Origin: Hydrogenobaculum sp.
GTDB taxonomy: Bacteria > Aquificota > Aquificia > Aquificales > Aquificaceae
DNA length: 52,955 nt
Direction: 5' to 3'
Assembly (NCBI GenBank): GCA_002878215.1
Contig: PNJC01000114.1
Coordinates: forward strand, 1 to 52,955
Made by a program: the position numbers and the translations under genes. Positions within the stretch are counted from its first letter, which is position 1. The number at the start of each line of letters is the position of its first letter. This document shows positions 49,483 through 52,955 of the stretch, in pieces. The notes under the pieces are model-generated. The model had not been told where the DNA came from. It ran no database searches and worked only from the letters and a program-made list of their open reading frames with translations.

Positions 49483-51147
49483 ATGCCAAAAAACACCAAC
49501 ATAAAAAGAATACTAATCTTAGGAGCAGGCCCTATTATCATAGGCCAAGCAGCAGAATTTGATTATTCTGGCACTCAGGCTTGCAAAGCCCTTATGAGAG
49601 AAGGCTATGAAGTAATACTTGTAAATTCAAACCCAGCCACTATAATGACCGATGAACAGTTGGCTACAAAGACTTATATAGAACCGTTGACAGTAGAGGT
49701 CTTAGAAGAGATTATAAAAAAAGAACGCCCAGATGTCTTACTACCTACTTTAGGAGGACAAACCGCTCTAAACTTAGCAAAAGATTTATACGAGTCTGGT
49801 ATATTAGAAAAATACGGTGTAGGAATAATAGGTGCAAACTACGAGGCTATAAAAAAAGGCGAGGATAGGGCTCTTTTCGCAAAAGCTATGGAGGAGATAG
49901 GCCTAAAAGTACCACCAAACGCAATAGTAAACTCTCTTTCAGAAGGTATGGCTTTTATAAAGGATATAGGTTTTCCAGCTATACTAAGACCGGCTTTTAC
50001 ATTAGGCGGTACAGGTGGTTCTATCGTTTACAACTTAGAAGAGTTTCCTTCAAAATTAAGCGCTGCTTTAGAGGCCTCACCCATACATCAGGTGCTTATA
50101 GACAAATCTCTTATAGGCTGGAAGGAGTTTGAGCTTGAAGTCATAAGAGATACACAAGACAACGTAGTTATAGTATGCTCTATAGAAAACTTTGACCCTA
50201 TGGGCGTTCATACCGGTGATTCTATAACAGTAGCCCCAGCCCAAACATTGACCGATAAGCAATATCAGATGCTAAGGGATGCAAGCCTTGCCATAATAAG
50301 AAAAATAGGGGTTGATACAGGTGGCTCAAATATTCAATTTGCAGTAGACCCAAACAGCGACAATTTTTACGTGATAGAGATGAACCCAAGAGTTTCTAGA
50401 AGCTCAGCTTTAGCTTCTAAAGCAACCGGTTTTCCGATAGCAAAAGTAGCAGCTCTTTTAGCGGTTGGATACACCCTCGATGAGATAAAAAACGACATTA
50501 CAAAAAACACTCCTATAAGCTTTGAACCAAGCATTGACTATGTTGTAGTAAAAATACCAAGGTTTGATTTTGCAAAGTTTAAAGAATCAAGCAAAATTCT
50601 TGGTACCACAATGAAATCTGTGGGTGAGGTGATGGCTATAGGAAGGACTTTTAAGGAAGCTTTCATGAAAGCTGTAAGAAGCTTAGAAACCGACAACCCA
50701 TACCTTTTTATGAAAGATTACGAAGCGCTTTCTTACGATGAACTTATAACAAGCATAAGGATACCAACACCAGAACGTATTTTTTATATAAAAGAAGCCT
50801 TCATGAGAGGTATATCAATAGATAAAATACATGAAGTAAGCCATATAGATAAGTGGTTTTTACATCAGATAAAAGAACTAGTGGAGGCTTACAAAGAAGA
50901 TGTACCTTTTGATAAAAACTATGTATTTGAATTGAAAATATTGGGCTTTTCAAATAAAGAAATAGCCAAAAAGTTTAACAAAACAGAAAAAGAGGTAGAA
51001 GAACTTTTGGGAGACTTGAGCCCTACTTTTAAAGCGGTGGATACTTGTGCAGGTGAATTTAAAGCTTATACACCTTATTATTACTCTTCTTGGGAGTACC
51101 CTTACTATAAAGTAGGACAAGAAGAAGCTATTTTTGACAACGACTAA
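49483..51147 (+). CDS. carB: Carbamoyl phosphate synthase large subunit, N-terminal half (split CarB)
   Basis: [28 protein letters not shown]; ends at [23 protein letters not shown] boundary, followed by rpsT. Confidence 0.94.
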   Translation: MPKNTNIKRILILGAGPIIIGQAAEFDYSGTQACKALMREGYEVILVNSNPATIMTDEQLATKTYIEPLTVEVLEEIIKKERPDVLLPTLGGQTALNLAKDLYESGILEKYGVGIIGANYEAIKKGEDRALFAKAMEEIGLKVPPNAIVNSLSEGMAFIKDIGFPAILRPAFTLGGTGGSIVYNLEEFPSKLSAALEASPIHQVLIDKSLIGWKEFELEVIRDTQDNVVIVCSIENFDPMGVHTGDSITVAPAQTLTDKQYQMLRDASLAIIRKIGVDTGGSNIQFAVDPNSDNFYVIEMNPRVSRSSALASKATGFPIAKVAALLAVGYTLDEIKNDITKNTPISFEPSIDYVVVKIPRFDFAKFKESSKILGTTMKSVGEVMAIGRTFKEAFMKAVRSLETDNPYLFMKDYEALSYDELITSIRIPTPERIFYIKEAFMRGISIDKIHEVSHIDKWFLHQIKELVEAYKEDVPFDKNYVFELKILGFSNKEIAKKFNKTEKEVEELLGDLSPTFKAVDTCAGEFKAYTPYYYSSWEYPYYKVGQEEAIFDND

Positions 51148-51191
51148 ATTGTTTGTTATAATATAATATTAACTTTTAAAGGAGGTTTTAG

Positions 51192-51473
51192 ATGCCCAAC
51201 AAGAGACAAGCTGCTAAAAGAGCTAGAAGAGACGAAAGAAGAAGAGAGATAAATGCATTGCATGTATCAAGGATGAAAACTGCCATAAGAAACTTTAAGA
51301 AGCTAATACAATCTAAAGATTTAGAAACTGCCAAAGCAAAGCTTCCTTTTGTGGTAAGCATGATACAGCACGCAGCCGCTAAGGGTTCTATACACAAAAA
51401 CGAAGCGGCCAGAAGAGTTTCAAGAGTCACTCAGCTTTTAAACAAGGCTTTGGCATCCAATGAGCAAAAGTAA
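51192..51473 (+). CDS. rpsT: 30S ribosomal protein S20
   Basis: MPNKRQAAKRARRDERRREINALHVSRMKTAIRNFKKLI...HKNEAARRVSRVTQLLNKA. Confidence 0.95.
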   Translation: MPNKRQAAKRARRDERRREINALHVSRMKTAIRNFKKLIQSKDLETAKAKLPFVVSMIQHAAAKGSIHKNEAARRVSRVTQLLNKALASNEQK

Positions 51474-52041
51474 GCTTTATACAGCGTTATCGCTTGTTCT
51501 GACAGCAATTTTTGTAGCAATAGGTTTTTACTTTCTCAAAAAGCATGAAAAAGAGTACAACGAAGCTGCAAGCTATCAACTGTCAAAAGTAGATGAGCTT
51601 TTACAACAAAAAAATTATCAAGGTGCCTTAAATCAAGCTCAATTTGTGGCCACTCATTACAAGAAAAGCCCAATGGCACTTCTAGCGATGTCCTATGAAA
51701 TAGGTATATCCACGTTAGCAAACTTGCCCGTGAACGACGTTGCTTTATCTCAAGATATATCATCTAAGGCAAAAACGTTGCCTGCTAAATTTTTATACGA
51801 AGAAAGAGCAGCTTACGGACTATACAAAGAAGGCAAATATCAACAAGCCATAAGCATACTAAACACCATACCAAACAACGCATTCAACAAACCATCCGCC
51901 TTGTTGCTAGAAGCCGAGTCTTATGAAAAGCTAAACGACAAAGTCAAAGCTATAACAATTTACAACGAAATACTGAAAACATTCCCAAAAAGTTACTACG
52001 CAAACGTAGCCTCTCTTAGAATATCAACACTAGAATCATGA
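51460..52041 (+). CDS. Hypothetical membrane-anchored tetratricopeptide protein (YfgM-like)
   Basis: N-terminal TM, TPR-like repeats ending ITIYNEILKTFPKSYYANVASLRI. Confidence 0.72.
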   Translation: MSKSKLYTALSLVLTAIFVAIGFYFLKKHEKEYNEAASYQLSKVDELLQQKNYQGALNQAQFVATHYKKSPMALLAMSYEIGISTLANLPVNDVALSQDISSKAKTLPAKFLYEERAAYGLYKEGKYQQAISILNTIPNNAFNKPSALLLEAESYEKLNDKVKAITIYNEILKTFPKSYYANVASLRISTLES

Positions 52042-52739
52042 ACAAGCTTTATGAAGGCAAGGCTAAGATAGTCTATGAAAATGACGAAGACACTTACATA
52101 ATAAAGTTTAAAGACGACGTTACCGCTTTTGATGCCATCAAAAAAGACAACATATCTGGCAAAGGACATATAAACTTAGAAATAACATCCTTCATTTTTG
52201 AGCTTTTAAAAGCCAAAAACATAAAAACCCATTTCATAAAAAAACTTTCAGAAGATTCGATGCTTGTTTTAAAAGCCAAGCGCTTGGATGTAGAAGTGGT
52301 GGTAAGAAACATAGCTGCCGGAAGTCTCTCAAAGAGACTTGGTATAAAAGAAGGAACCCCTTTAAACCCGCCTTTGGTAGAGCTTTTCTACAAATCCGAC
52401 GAACTTCACGATCCACTCATATGCATAGAACATGTAAAGCTTCTTAATCTTGCCACTGAAGAAGACATAACCTTTATGAAACAAACAGCTTTAAAAGTAA
52501 ACGATATTCTAAAAGAGTTTTTTGACCAACTTGATATAATCCTCGTGGATTTTAAACTGGAATTTGGCAAAACAAAAGACGGAGAAATAATATTAATAGA
52601 TGAAATATCTCCAGACAGTTGCAGACTTTGGGACAAAAAAACCGGTGAAAAATTAGACAAAGATAGGTTTAGGTTTGATCTCGGCGACCTCAAAGAAGGT
52701 TATCTTAAAATCTTAGAGCGTATAAAAGCTAATTTATAG
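52038..52739 (+). CDS. purC: Phosphoribosylaminoimidazole-succinocarboxamide synthase
   Basis: LYEGKAKIVYENDEDTYIIKFKDDVTAFD; VVVRNIAAGSLSKRLGI; IDEISPDSCRLWD. Confidence 0.96.
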   Translation: MNKLYEGKAKIVYENDEDTYIIKFKDDVTAFDAIKKDNISGKGHINLEITSFIFELLKAKNIKTHFIKKLSEDSMLVLKAKRLDVEVVVRNIAAGSLSKRLGIKEGTPLNPPLVELFYKSDELHDPLICIEHVKLLNLATEEDITFMKQTALKVNDILKEFFDQLDIILVDFKLEFGKTKDGEIILIDEISPDSCRLWDKKTGEKLDKDRFRFDLGDLKEGYLKILERIKANL

Positions 52740-52783
52740 ATAAGCTAAGGCCTGAAACAACTTTAACATACTCTGGCAAATTC

Positions 52784-52807
52784 ATGTATTTAGCTCTACA
52801 AATACAT
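52784..52807 (+). terminator. Weak AT-rich stem-loop downstream of purC
   Basis: atgtattt-agctctac-aaatacat then tttt. Confidence 0.35.
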
Positions 52808-52955
52808 TTTTAAATTTCCATATCTTAGTTTTTATTTTTGCTGTTTGTTTGTTTATTTTGAAGGTAGTTTTAATTTAAAAGCTTAAATACTTTGTAAGAT
52901 AAACTTTTTATTTTTACAATTATAACACGATATATATCATAAAAAATGTTTTATA

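Overview
The window is a 53 kb, AT-rich, gene-dense bacterial chromosome segment. Gene content (split carB, scattered housekeeping genes, an sHdr cluster) suggests a thermophilic Aquificales-type sulfur oxidizer; this is inference from gene content only. The centrepiece is a minus-strand sulfur-oxidation locus (about 23.7 to 11.4 kb): tusA, four DsrE-family genes, the six-gene sHdr core (hdrC1-B1-A-hyp-C2-B2), two LbpA/GcvH-like lipoate-binding proteins, a small thioredoxin-fold protein, a radical SAM enzyme and an Nfn/Sud-like FAD/Fe-S oxidoreductase pair. The locus is divided by perfect intra-operonic hairpins. The flanks hold housekeeping genes (leuS, dxs, truA, glgP, atpC, dnaN, thiC, tRNA-Glu, rodA, cdsA, cysS, secD, tatC, N-terminal carB, rpsT, purC). 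Notable secondary observations are a recurrent TATAAT-N6-ATG arrangement suggesting leaderless transcripts, a PTPS with an ExxHGH motif (PTPS-III-like, probable folate route), a divergent Lgt-family protein lacking canonical catalytic motifs, a translationally coupled Ser/Thr kinase-PP2C pair, a Nudix-like protein with an altered Nudix box, and a twin CX3CX3C lipoprotein. No CRISPR array, transposon, prophage or rRNA was seen.
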